Source of the DNA: Isoperla grammatica
Taxonomy: Eukaryota > Arthropoda > Insecta > Plecoptera > Perlodidae
Assembly: GCA_945910005.1 (NCBI GenBank)
Contig: OX246749.1
Location: forward strand, 28,186,444-28,250,443
Length of the DNA: 64,000 bases
Reading direction: 5' to 3'
In this document: positions 24,601-35,495 of the stretch, in pieces
Layout: each line of letters begins with the position of its first letter
How positions within the stretch are numbered: position 1 is the stretch's first letter
Made by a program: the position numbers and the translations under genes
The notes under the pieces: model-generated
Told to the model about the DNA's origin: nothing
Databases searched by the model: none
The model's input: only the letters and a program-made list of their open reading frames with translations

Positions 24601-26583
24601 TTGTTGCTGACACTAGCTAGGCGTGTACGGTACCTACTTACTCAAGCCGGGTGTCTCATAGCCGTAACCTCTTCCTGTAGTCTCGTCCCCACATCTCCGG
24701 CGACGCCAGTTGTTGCTGACACTAGCTAGGCGTGTACGGTACCTACTTACACAAGCCGGGTGTCTCCATAGCCGTAACCTCTTCCTGTAGTCTCGTCCCC
24801 ACATCTCCGGCCACGCCAGTTGTTGCTGACACTAGCTAGGCGTGTACGGTACCTACTTACACAAGCCGGGTGTCCTCATAGCCGTAACCTCTTCCTGTAG
24901 TCTCTCCCCACATCTCCGGCGACGCCAGTTGTTGCTGACACTAGCTAGGCGTGTACGGTACCTACTTACTCAAGCCGGGTGTCTCTATAGCCGTAACCTC
25001 TTCCTGTAGTCTCGTCCCCACATCTCCGGCGACGCCAGTTGTTGCTGACACTAGCTAGGCGTGTACGGTACCTACTTACTCAAGCCGGGTGTCTCCATAG
25101 CCGTAACCTCTTCCTGTAGTCTCGTCCCCACATCTCCGGCGACGCCAGTTGTTGCTGACACTAGCTAGGCGTGTACGGTACCTACTTACTCAAGCCGGGT
25201 GTCTCCATAGCCGTAACCTCTTCCTGTAGTCTCGTCCCCACATCTCCGGCGACGCCAGTTGTTGCTGACACTAGCTAGGCGTGTACGGTACCTACTTACT
25301 CAAGCCGGGTGTCCTCATAGCTGTAACCTCTTCCTGTAGTCTCGTCCCCACATCTCCGGCGACGCCAGTTGTTGCTGACACTAGCTAGGCGTGTACGGTA
25401 CATACTTACTCAAGCCGGGTGTCCTCATAGCCGTAACCTCTTCCTGTAGTCTCGTCCCCACATCTCCGGCGACGCCAGTTGTTGCTGACACTAGCTAGGC
25501 GTGTACGGTACCTACTTACACAAGCCGGGTGTCCTTATAGCCGTAACCTCTTCCTGTAGTCTCGTCCCCACTTCTCCGGCGACGCCAGTTGTTGCTGACA
25601 CTAGCTAGGCGTGTACGGTACCTACTTACTCAAGCCGGGTGTCGCCATAGCCGTAACCTCTTCCTGTAGTCTCGTCCCCACATCTCCGGCGACGCCAGTT
25701 GTTGCTGACACTAGCTAGGCGTGTACGGTACCTACTTACTCAAGCCGGGTGTATAGCCGTAACCTCTTCCTGTAGTCTCGTCCCCACATCTCCGGCGACG
25801 CCAGTTGTTGCTGACACTAGCTAGGCGTGTACGGTACCTACTTACACAAGCCGGGTGTCCTCATAGCCGTAACCTCTTCCTGTAGTCTCGTCCCCACATC
25901 TCCGGCGACGCCAGTTGTTGCTGACACTAGCTAGGCGTGTACGGTACCTACTTACTCAAGCCGGGTGTCGCCATAGCCGTAACCTCTTCCTGTAGTCTCG
26001 TCCCCACATCTCCGGCGACGCCAGTTGTTGCTGACACTAGCTAGGCGTGTACGGTACCTACTTACTCAAGCCGGGTGTCCTCATAGCTGTAACCTCTTCC
26101 TGTAGTCTCGTCCCCACATCTCCGGCGACGCCAGTTGTTGCTGACACTAGCTAGGCGTGTACGGTACCTACTTACTCAAGCCGGGTGTCCTCATAGACGT
26201 AACCTCTTCCTGTAGTCTCGTCCCCACATCTCCGGCGACGCCAGTTGTAGCTGACACTAGCTAGGCGTGTACGGTACCTACTTACTCAAGCCGGGTGTCC
26301 TCAAAGACGTAACCTCTTCCTGTAGTTTCTTCCCCACATCCCCGGCGACGCCAGTTTCTGGGCAATAGACGATATTGAATTGCTCAAGGCTGGCGTTGCA
26401 CACAGGCAACATGTCCATCTGTTGTACAGGCGCCCCCCGGATGGACGGCCGTGCTGCCTCTTTACTCAGCGAATGCAGAGCGAGGATAATCCAAAGAAGT
26501 GGCAGCACCACTTGTATGATTGTCATGACGTAATGATGAACGATAAGACACAAGTTTTTCCATAGCAATATTAATATTATCAT
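15698..26583 (-). CDS. ABCA-type ABC transporter, N-terminal exons (partial)
   Basis: Two exons of a minus-strand gene. Exon 1 (26583-26286) starts at ATG and encodes 99 residues. LLWKN at residues 6-10 is followed by a hydrophobic helix with LPLLWIILAL at about 27-36, then a lumenal or extracellular stretch with two cysteines and an N-glycosylation sequon (NAS). A short N-terminus with LLWKN and one membrane helix before a large extracellular loop is typical of ABCA full transporters. Exon 2 (15874-15698) contributes 59 residues including PRNALIPAVRGVKDELQ and SVIGVVFLHGD, like the extracellular loop. The donor at 26285 is A|GTAAGT, the acceptor at 15875 is CTAAG, and the exon-2 donor is G|GTAAGC at 15697. 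Phase 1 joins correctly. Family knowledge: ABCA proteins move lipids. No nucleotide-binding domain lies in the window; later exons must be beyond it or unrecognised. The 10.4-kb intron is nearly all repeat array. The ABCA call is an inference from the N-terminus. Confidence 0.6.
16225..26285 (-). repeat. 110-bp array copied from exon 1 plus donor, ~85 units
   Basis: About 85 head-to-tail units of 110 bp fill the intron of the ABCA-like gene, broken once by an 804-bp insertion (16993-17796). On the gene strand each unit is 70 bases homologous to the last 70 bases of exon 1 (26355-26286), then the splice donor GTAAGT and 40 bases of intron ending GTGTCAGCAACA. The array begins directly at the real exon. 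The nearest unit (TCCTCATAGACG) is closest to the exon (TCCTCAAAGACG), suggesting growth outward from the exon. Most of the unit is nearly invariant. Length changes concentrate in one 8-14 base tract 10-24 bases before the donor. Reading through the first donor meets TAG after three codons. Confidence 0.95.
16993..17796. mobile_element. 804-bp TIR element inserted in the 110-bp array
   Basis: Perfect 35-bp terminal inverted repeats (GGGAGGCAAGTTTTTAAACA at the left, its complement at the right) bound the element. Inner inverted blocks (TGCAAGTTTTTAAAACCA with GGTTTAAAAACTTGCA, and AACGTACGTT) extend the symmetry. It interrupts a repeat unit between CTTCCT and GTAGTC. The target duplication is ambiguous because the terminus CCTCCC overlaps the target CCT (1-3 bp possible). 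No transposase is recognisable, so it is non-autonomous. Superfamily not determined. Confidence 0.9.
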
Positions 26584-26634
26584 GTTTAAAATAAACACGT
26601 ATACAAACAAACCAGATTGAATTTTGTATACTGT

Positions 26635-26640
26635 TTTATT
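26635..26640 (-). terminator. Polyadenylation signal AATAAA
   Basis: AATAAA on the minus strand, two bases after the TAA of the 52-codon ORF. It implies a very short 3' UTR, with cleavage expected roughly 10-30 bases further on, just before the ABCA-like exon. Confidence 0.5.
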
Positions 26641-26642
26641 GA

Positions 26643-26801
26643 TTAACCAGCAAAATAGAAATGTTGTAACGGATTAGCATTTGTTTGTTGTGTAAAGTCG
26701 CAGCCTTCTATCATACAGCCTGCCTTGGGACCAAGGACAACTAGCGGAGGCTCGTCGAAGTCGCGAGTTAGTTCTTCCTGGATCTTCGCAAGGGAAGACA
26801 T
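26643..26801 (-). CDS. Small ORF, 52 codons, unrecognised
   Basis: ATG at 26801, TAA at 26645-26643, 52 residues beginning MSSLAKIQEELTRDF and containing EPPLVVLGPKAGC. Composition is coding-like, with an acidic amphipathic start and a compact C-terminus with two cysteines. A canonical AATAAA lies just downstream of the stop. Alternatively it is the last exon of a longer gene: CTTCCCTTGCGAAG and AAGATCCAG on the minus strand are possible acceptors, and the start resembles the first helix of ubiquitin-conjugating enzymes only vaguely. It ends about 60 bases upstream of the ABCA-like start codon on the same strand, an unusually tight spacing. Function unknown. Confidence 0.45.
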   Translation of the reverse strand: MSSLAKIQEELTRDFDEPPLVVLGPKAGCMIEGCDFTQQTNANPLQHFYFAG

Positions 26802-26903
26802 AAAATATGATAATTTTTCCTTTTCAATGAGGTAGCTTTATTTGACAGACCACGTAGTCCGTTTCCATTCACGTATCTCCCATTTGGATATTATGGGATG
26901 TTT

Positions 26904-27534
26904 AATAGTGCGTTCCCATGCTCTTGTTGGACGTTGGACGTTGGCCAACCGTTGGCCAAGCATGAGAACCAACTATTACGGTGCGTTCACTTGCTTTTAC
27001 GTTGGACGTTGGACGTTGGCCAAAGCATGAGAACCCACTATAACGGTGCGTTCCCATGCTTTTACGTCGGACGTTGGACGTTGGCCAACCGTTCGCCAAA
27101 GCATGAGAACCCGCTATTACGGTGCGTTCCCATGGTTTTACGTCGGACGTTGGACGTTGGCCAACCGTTCGCCAAAGCATGAGAACCCGCTATTACGGTG
27201 CGTTCCCATGCTTTTACGTCGGACGTTGGACGTTGGCCAACCGTTGGCCAAAGCATGAGAACCCGCTATTACGGTGCGTTCCCATGGTTTTACGTCGGAC
27301 GTTGGCCAAAGCATGAGAACTCGCTATTACGGTGCGTTCCCATGCTTTTACGTCGGACGTTGGATGTTGGCCAGTTGCAGCTATTTACAACAATCGCCGG
27401 CACCGCCCACTCGACGGTTATCGAGGATTCTACGCGGGCTACGGTTGGGCAACGTCCGACGTCCAACGTCCAACGTCCAACGTCCAACGTCCAACGTCCA
27501 ACGTCCGACGTCAGGGCATGGAAACAAACTATCA
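26904..27534. repeat. ~76-bp array inside a MITE-like unit
   Basis: About six or seven copies of a roughly 76-bp unit contain GTGCGTTCCCATGCTTTTA, GGACGTTGGACGTTGGCC and AAAGCATGAGAACCC. Each unit is itself partly palindromic. The block starts ATAGTGCGTTCCCATGC and ends with a related inverted terminus (GCATGGAAACAAACTAT) next to an inverted run of CAACGTC repeats (27454-27512). This suggests a MITE whose interior expanded in tandem. Confidence 0.8.
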
Positions 27535-27577
27535 CATTGTTAAACGTACTTGCGATGCTGCGACGACCTCATTTGGA

Positions 27578-28190
27578 AGTTCGACGAGCCACCGCTAGGC
27601 GGAGATCAAAGTGACCTTGTAGACTGCCCAAGGTCTACTTGATCTCCGCCTGGCGGAGGTTGGTAGTTCGACGAGCCACCGCTAGGCGGAGATCAAAGTG
27701 ACCTTGTAGACTGCCCAAGGTTACTTGATCTCCGCCTGGCGGAGGTTGGTAGTTCGACGAGCCACCGCTAGGCGGAGATCAAAGTGACCTTGTAGACTGC
27801 CCAAGGTCTACTTGATCTCCGCCTGGCGAAGGTTGGTAGTTCGACGAGCCACCGCTAGGCGGAGATCAAAGTGACCTTGTAGACGGACCCACGTCTACTT
27901 GATCTCCGCCTGGCGGAGGTTGGTAGTTCGACGAGCCACCGCTAGGCGGAGATCAAAGTGACCTTGTAGACTGCCCAAGGTCTACTTGATCTCCGCCTGG
28001 CGGAGGTTGGTAGTTCGACGAGCCACCGCTAGGCGGAGATCAAAGTGACCTTGTAGACTGCCCAAGGTCTACTTGATCTCCGCCTGGCGGAGGTTGGTAG
28101 TTCGACGAGCCACCGCTAGGAGGAGATCAAAGTGACCTTGTAGACTGCCCAAGGTCTACTTGATCTCCGCCTAGCAGAGGTCGGGACGAG
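27578..28190. repeat. 87-bp array of hairpin units, seven copies
   Basis: Seven units start at TTCGACGAGCCACCGCTAGG near 27580, 27667, 27753, 27840, 27927, 28014 and 28100. Each unit contains complementary arms: CCGCTAGGCGGAGATCAAAG pairs with ACTTGATCTCCGCCTGGCGG, and GACCTTG pairs with CAAGGTC. Every unit can therefore form a GC-rich stem of about 28 bp. One unit has GGACCCACGTC at the loop and one lacks two bases there. Confidence 0.9.
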
Positions 28191-28689
28191 TCTCTACCAA
28201 ATACGGAGTATTCACGATACATAACTACGGCCATTTTCAATTTTTAATATCTTTGGGAATGCATGTTGACATTTTATTTACGGTGAAATATGAAATATAA
28301 GAGTTTGAACATTTATATAACCCGGTAAAGATTCACAAGACTTAATTCTAAAAATAGCCATGTTGCCGTGTTTTTTTTTGGAAAAACATTGAATGTGCAC
28401 CAATCAAAGAAAGATACAACAATGTAGTGGCCTAGCAACACATTGTTTGTCCGCCTGTGATGTCACAGCCCCCTAAAATGAGTCTTGTGCTATTTTTTTA
28501 TGTTGCTCTTTCAACCATACGCCAGCTGTAGGATCGTAACAAACAACGGGTTGTACGTAATATTAGGTCCTCATGCTGTTCGCAATTTTGCATTCTCGAA
28601 AAGGAGTTTTAACACTTACCACTCTAGATAGGAAAATGTTTTAAATGTGCCCAAACGACGTTTTGGTCCGCTAAAACATCAGTAAGTAC
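28191..28689. other. Spacer, no supported feature
   Basis: AT-rich sequence without recognisable gene, RNA or repeat. Confidence 0.4.
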
Positions 28690-28704
28690 GTCTTGCTGGA
28701 TGGT

Positions 28705-28830
28705 TGCATTCAGGCCATGACGCTTTCTCTGTCGCTCTGCAGGCCTACCAACGTATGGGTTACATTCAGGCCATGACGCTTTCTCTGCCGCTCTGCAGGC
28801 CTACCCACGTATGGGTTACATTCAGCTCTA
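28705..28830. repeat. 61-bp direct duplication
   Basis: ATTCAGGCCATGACGCTTTC through GCAGGCCTACC.ACGTATGGG occurs twice in tandem, with two or three differences. Confidence 0.85.
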
Positions 28831-28872
28831 CAACCCGAGTAGGGATTAGGCACTTTCAAAGGTTTGTAACAC

Positions 28873-29225
28873 ATCCCCAATGGACATGTTTAGATTAGAT
28901 AATAGGAATTAGCGAAGTAAAAATTAAGTTGTCACCTTGGACTCGGCTGTGTCGTAAGCATCAGAATACTTTCGTTGGGGTAATTTTTAACACATTTTTA
29001 GACAATAACCTCTTAATAAATCTTGGACGCACGGCTATGCGTGGAAGAGATCGGGGGGGTGGGGGAGGGTGATTGCTCTGCCACTGGCGAGGTGCGCCGC
29101 CGCAGAAGAAGAAGATAAAGTTGCCCCAACGAAAGTATTCTGATGCTTACGACACAGCCGAGTCCAAAGTAACAATTTTCTACTTCCCTAATTCCTACCA
29201 TCATCCAAACAAATCCATTGGGGAT
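28873..29225. mobile_element. Foldback (inverted-repeat) element, ~350 bp
   Basis: Arms at about 28873-28983 and 29119-29225 are reverse complements, with the inner 50 bases almost perfect (GACTCGGCTGTGTCGTAAGC and its complement). The centre holds a G-rich run and CCACTGGCGAGGTGCGCCGC. No coding capacity. Target duplication not resolved. Confidence 0.8.
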
Positions 29226-29516
29226 AATTTAAAACCTTCCGTTGGTTATTTGTAACGGTGGGTGTGGCCAAACCGCCTGTGCACTCGACTGAGCCGACTA
29301 AGCCGTGCATTTACGAATGTGTGAAAGAATGCCAGGTATCTGTTGATTTTCTTACAATTGGCGCGGTTGAAAGGGGCAGTAGACAATGACCTGAGATCGG
29401 TATGCGAATACTTTCGTTTGGGCTACTTTACTGATAATGATATATGGGCAGGTTCACTTCATGGCCGTGATTAGCGCTTATGAAATTGCATAGAAATGCA
29501 TACTGTGATTGCGTAT

Positions 29517-30062
29517 TTAATCCATTTTCGCAATCTCTGGTTGAAATTTTCTATTACTGTCGATTATCTCGGTGCTTGTTTGAGCCATATCCACGAGGTT
29601 GGTATAAGTGTCAGTGATTATTTGAGCCATATCCACGAGGTTGGTATAAGTGTCAGTGATTATTTGAGCCATATCCACGAGGTAAGTATAAGTGTCAGTG
29701 ATTATTTGAGCCATATCCACGAGGTTGGTATAAGTGTCAGTGATTATTTGAGCCATATCCACGAGGTTGGTATAAGTGTCAGTGATTATTTGAGCCATAT
29801 CCACGAGGTTGGTATAAGTGTCAGTGATTATTTGAGCCATATCCACGAGGTTGGTATAAGTGTCAGTGATTATTTGAGCCATATCCACATGCCGCGAAAG
29901 AAGTAACGCCGGATTGCTACGAACACTGTTGCCGATGTCATTCAGAGCATTTTTTATTCGTGTGTTCAGCGTTGTGAACTTATGACTGACAGCCGATTTG
30001 GCAAGTTGTTTAATTGTAAGAAAAGTACATATGTACTTAAATTCACCTATTTTTTTTTCTTT
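29517..30062 (-). CDS. Exon encoding a 14-residue tandem repeat (C-terminal)
   Basis: Stop-to-stop minus-strand frame of about 181 codons with no ATG before the repeats, best read as the terminal exon of a longer gene. An upstream segment has helical, charged character (FTTLNTRIKNALNDIGNSV). It is followed by seven copies of a 14-residue unit VDMAQIITDTYTNL (42 bp), then a unique tail TSTEIIDSNRKFQPEIAKMD and a stop at 29517. The unique flanks on both sides of the repeat, in the same frame, favour real coding. The opposite strand is also open across the repeat because 42 is a multiple of three, so strand choice is an inference. A possible acceptor is GGCTGTCAG|T near 29985. No AATAAA is seen close to the stop. 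Function unknown; the protein is predicted mostly helical. Confidence 0.4.
   Translation of the reverse strand, partial: KEKKIGEFKYICTFLTIKQLAKSAVSHKFTTLNTRIKNALNDIGNSVRSNPALLLSRHVDMAQIITDTYTNLVDMAQIITDTYTNLVDMAQIITDTYTNLVDMAQIITDTYTNLVDMAQIITDTYTYLVDMAQIITDTYTNLVDMAQIITDTYTNLVDMAQTSTEIIDSNRKFQPEIAKMD
29578..29888. repeat. 42-bp tandem repeat
   Basis: Seven full units and a partial eighth of TTGAGCCATATCCACGAGG plus TTGGTATAAGTGTCAGTGATTAT. They are nearly identical, with one GGTAAG variant in the third unit. Confidence 0.97.
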
Positions 30063-30521
30063 TCATAATAAATTATTTCCAAATGTATTTTTTTATGTAC
30101 CAGTGCGGTTGTATTTTGTATGTAAAAGAAAAAAAAATAAAGACAATATTATTATTATTATTATTATTAGATATCCTTACATCTGATGTCATCTCCAACA
30201 CCGAAATTACCGAAGGAGCTGGATTTGAGGTAAAGAGTTTGTCTTTTTGATAAGTTTAGGCCTAGGCTGTGTAAGTTATTGAGTTTCTTTCGTAAACAAA
30301 CTTTACAGTAATAAGACTAGGCCTACTGACTAAACCTATCCAGTGCTCGATGTGGAAATATAAAATTGGCGAGATGAACAGTAGTATAGGTAGTCATACA
30401 AAAACTATTATGCCTGCACACGTAAACTTGGCGAGGGGTGGGGGGGGGGGGGGGGGGGGGGGTGGAGCGTAATCATCGATAAATAATTTATTGAAGCAAA
30501 CTATCAACCAATCTAAAGGCC
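30063..30521. other. Spacer with simple repeats
   Basis: Contains a TTA microsatellite (about 30146-30170) and a G run of roughly 20-25 bases near 30438-30461. A possible small plus-strand exon at 30171-30231 (after TTATTAG, before GTAAAG) is too weak to call. Confidence 0.4.
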
Positions 30522-31451
30522 CACTAAACCCAAACATACATGTTTAGTCATTAGACGCTGACGCTTTTACGTAAGTCGAATGAAAAAGTCCCACCCCTCA
30601 TCGAGGCTTCGTTCGGCCTACAGCGCAGGTGACGTAGATCGATACGGGTTCGATCGTGTGGCTGAAATCCCCATAAGAATTAAACGCGCGAAAAAACGTC
30701 CCACTTCCACGTCTCGTAACTTAACTCACTCTATAGTTGCCCGATTTCCAAATTGACATTGACGTAATCTGTGAATCATTGTGATTTTTTTTTAGTGGTT
30801 GTTCTAGTCGATTCTTGTATATGCGACGTTTTTATGATGATGGAAACAAACCTTGTAATCGCCCGCCCGCTAAAAGCATGCGCGCTTTCTCGCTACGCCC
30901 GGCTCATTGCGACAACACAGTTTCAAATAACACGTCGAAAGTAATTTGTTTGAAGCTACCTAAAATCTGTTTCCTTAGCATGAAAGATGACAGTTTGATA
31001 CAGAACTTGGCTCCAAACTCAATCGTGTTATTACAATTAATTCAGTTGTTTAAAGCCTTGTGCGTGGCCTCGGTATCGCGAGCGCCGCTAGCGGGCGCGC
31101 GATTACAAGGTTTTGTTTCCATCATCATAAAAACGTCGCATATATCAGAATCAACAAGAACCAACACTCAAAAATCACACAATGATTCACAAATTACGTC
31201 GATGTCACTCATTTGGTAATCGGGCTACAATTGAGTGAGTTACGAGACGTGGAAGGGAGACGTTGTTTCTCGCGTTTAATTCTAATGGGGATTTAAGCCA
31301 CACGATCAAACCCACATCGATCTACGTCACAGACAAAACTGATCATGCGCTGTAGGCCGAACGAAGCTTCGTTGAGCGGTGGGACTTTTTCATTCGATTT
31401 ACTTAAAAGCGTCAGCATCTAAAGACTTGACATGTATGTTTGGGTTTGGTG
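30522..31451. mobile_element. Foldback element, 930 bp with ~370-bp arms
   Basis: The left arm starting CACTAAACCCAAACATACAT and the right arm ending with its complement are collinear inverted copies of about 370 bp. Shared blocks are AAAAAGTCCCACC, CGATCGTGTGGCT, GTCTCGTAACT and GATGGAAACAAACCTTGTAA. The centre is GC-rich. No target duplication or transposase was found. Open frames inside are artefacts of the palindrome. Confidence 0.85.
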
Positions 31452-31573
31452 TCATTGACAAACAGGTGTAATTCCAGCCGATAACATTCAATAACATCAT
31501 CTGTCAAATAGCCACTCCACATCACGTGGTGTACTGATAATGTTCATCGCTATCTATATCACTTGGAATCACG

Positions 31574-31606
31574 TTATATATACTTGAATACAAACAAAGC
31601 AAGACA
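31574..31606 (+). promoter_or_regulatory. Core promoter of lectin gene A (TATA and start site)
   Basis: TTATATATA at 31574-31582 lies about 30 bases before GACAGTTAGCAG, a plausible initiator. The arrangement, and the roughly 100 bases before it (ATCGCTATCTATATCACTTG), are conserved at 58026-58057 ahead of lectin gene B. This shared context is the main support. Confidence 0.6.
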
Positions 31607-31710
31607 GTTAGCAGACAACACTTCACACCCACGAGCCGTGGCTGGATATCAATAGAACTATAAATACGCTGATTATATTACCAAGCAGTGAAGAACGTTC
31701 AACGTTGTAG
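31605..31710 (+). other. 5' UTR exon of lectin gene A
   Basis: Inferred non-coding first exon running from the initiator to the donor TTGTAG|GTACGT at 31711. The paralogue has the same exon at 58056-58140 with donor AATAG|GTAAGA, and the similarity continues into the intron (TTACAAGTGAAA). It would splice to an acceptor just before an ATG in the exon-1 array, up to 12 kb away. Gene A has about 25 bases that are absent from gene B inside the exon. Confidence 0.5.
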
Positions 31711-31788
31711 GTACGTTTACAAGTGAAAGTAAATTGTATTCACAATAATTGGGACAAACACAATTATAATAAATACATATATAATAGC

Positions 31789-31820
<32 letters not shown>

Positions 31821-31919
31821 GTTACAAACCAACGAGGGCACATGTACAAAAAAACGCCAATTTCAGAAGAGGCTCAACATTTAAAGGAATGATATCTAAA
31901 ATTGTGGCCAAACCAATTA

Positions 31920-33328
<1,409 letters not shown>

Positions 33329-33342
33329 TATTTCCAATATAT

Positions 33343-34117
33343 AAACTAGGAAAACGCTCTGTTTGACGCGTTGATAAGCGAGCGCGTCAATATCTACGAA
33401 CTTTCTGGCGAAAAGTGTTCAATGCTAATACGAACAACTATTAACAACAATTCAAGAATGCGCATTGCAAAAATTGTTCTTATTTCCATGGCTATTATAC
33501 TTTCCGACATTGTTGTATACAGTGCAATGTGCGTTGCTAAGAATTTTCGTGGTCATGTTTTCAACACGGTCCGCCACCGTTACTAACACTTATTGACAGC
33601 AATAGAAATGTAATTTCTGCCTCTACTACGTATTGGATCGCGTTTACATTAGTATATTCGTGACCGGACAAAAATTTACTATCAGATAACCACCTCACAT
33701 TTTGCCGTTACTGCGTTTTAGAAAAATATTTTCGAGTAACTTTCGTGTAACTTTGCCAATATTTGTCACATCGCCATTACATTAACATATTTGTGACCGG
33801 AAAAAACTGTAGACAAATCTGGCTATCTCACATTTTGCCACCATTTTGTTTCAGAAAAATATTTTGCAGTAACTATGGTGTAACTTTGTAACTTTTCAAA
33901 CGATTTTGCCTCAAAACTATACACCTTCAATCCACATCGAGGCTTGTGGATGGTCCAAATTTCAAGTTGATCGGACTTTCCGTTCGACCGCAATCGACGG
34001 ACATAAAAAAAAAAAAAAAACAAAACAAACAAACAAACAAACAAACAAACAAACAAACAAAAAAACAGAACGAAGTGCCATAAGAGTCAAGTGGAAACGC
34101 TCGCTCCGCTCGCTTAA
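33343..34117 (+). repeat. 0.8-kb dispersed family, copy 2
   Basis: Starts AAACTAGGAAAACGCTCTG, then TTGACGCGTTGATAAGCGAG, and ends CGCTCGCTCCGCTCGCTTAA after an A/CAAA-rich stretch. No terminal inverted repeat, long ORF or clear target duplication was seen, so the class is unknown. Confidence 0.85.
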
Positions 34118-34377
34118 TAAAGTAATTCTGATGAAATAAACAAATCCATAAATGTTTACATCACTTAATGATTGATAAATAAATATATTAAAAACAACTA
34201 CAAAATTGAATGAACTTATTGAAACATTTCGAGGTGTTAAAAACAAAATTAACACAATTGTTTTATAATTAAAAGCTTTTCCGATGAATTTGTAATTTGG
34301 CTTTGGGTAATATATAATACTTATTACGTACTATAAAGCAACTGTGTTAATAACTCATCAAGTTAATGAACTTTATC

Positions 34378-35190
34378 ACTAGGAAAACGCTCTGTTTGAC
34401 GCGTTGATAAGCGAGCGCGTCCATATCTACGAACGTTCTGGCGAAAAGATCTCAAAGCTAATAAAAAAAACAATTAACAACAATTCAAGAATGCACATTG
34501 CAAAAAATTTTTAATTTTCATAGCTATTATAATTCCCGATATTGTTGAATGCAGTGCAATGTTCGTTGCTAAGAATTTTCTTTGTCATGTTTTCGCCGCG
34601 GTCCGCCACCGTTACTAACAGTTATTGACAGCAATAGAAATGTAATGTCTGCCTCTAATACGTATCCGATCGCGTCTAAATTAGTATATTCGTGACCGGA
34701 TGAAAATGTACCTCAAGATAGCCACCTCACATTTTGCTGTTACTGTTTTTCAGAAAAATATTTTCGAGTAACTTTTGTGTAACTTTGCCAATATTAATCA
34801 GATAGCCATTTAATTAACATATTCGTGACCGGAAAAAGCTTTAAAAAAATATGGCTATCTCACATTTTGCCGCCATTTTGTTTCAGAAAAATATTTTGCA
34901 GTAACTATGGTGTAACTTTGTAACTTTTCAAACGATTTTGCCTCAAAACTATACACCTTCAATCCACATCGAGGCTTGTGGATGGACCAAATTTCAAGTT
35001 GATCGAATCTTCCGTTCGACCGCTATCGACGGACATAAAAACAAAAAAAAAACAAAAAAACAAACAAACAAACAGAATGAAGTGCCGTTAGAGTCTAGTA
35101 CTAGTACAATACAAAAAAAAAAAAAAAAAAAAAAAAACAGAACGAAGTGCCATAAGAGTCTCGTGGAAACGCTCGCTCCGCTCGCTTAAT
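34378..35190 (+). repeat. 0.8-kb dispersed family, copy 3
   Basis: Same ends and internal order as copy 2, including GTCCGCCACCGTTACTAACA and GTGACCGGA.GAAAAT. Copies 3 and 4 share more detail with each other (for example CGCCGCGGTCCGCC) than with copy 2. Confidence 0.85.
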
Positions 35191-35495
35191 CACTTTAATT
35201 TAATATGATATTCAAGAATAATTTTCAGGACTTGAAAAATAAAACTGACAATGTTAGTTCATCGGCCAAGTGTGTTAATTTGGTTTTCCCCACCTTGAAA
35301 TGTTTCAATAAGCTTATTTCATTTTGTAATTGTTGTTATTATATTTATATATCAATTATTAAGTGATAGTAACATTTATATATTTGTTAATTTTATTATA
35401 ATTACTATAATTATAAATTGGAAACAAAATAATTGGCTCGGCCACAATTTTAGATATCACCCCTTTAAATGTTGAGCCTCTTTTGAAATTGGCTT

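Noticed and set aside
16225..26285. CRISPR array
   Set aside because: Direct repeats are contiguous without unique spacers, and the context is eukaryotic with exon homology.
30171..30231. Plus-strand micro-exon after the TTA microsatellite
   Set aside because: The acceptor is formed by the simple repeat, and the 61-base open stretch has no partner exon nearby.
30815..31219. 134-codon plus-strand frame
   Set aside because: Lies across the centre of a foldback element; no recognisable protein features.
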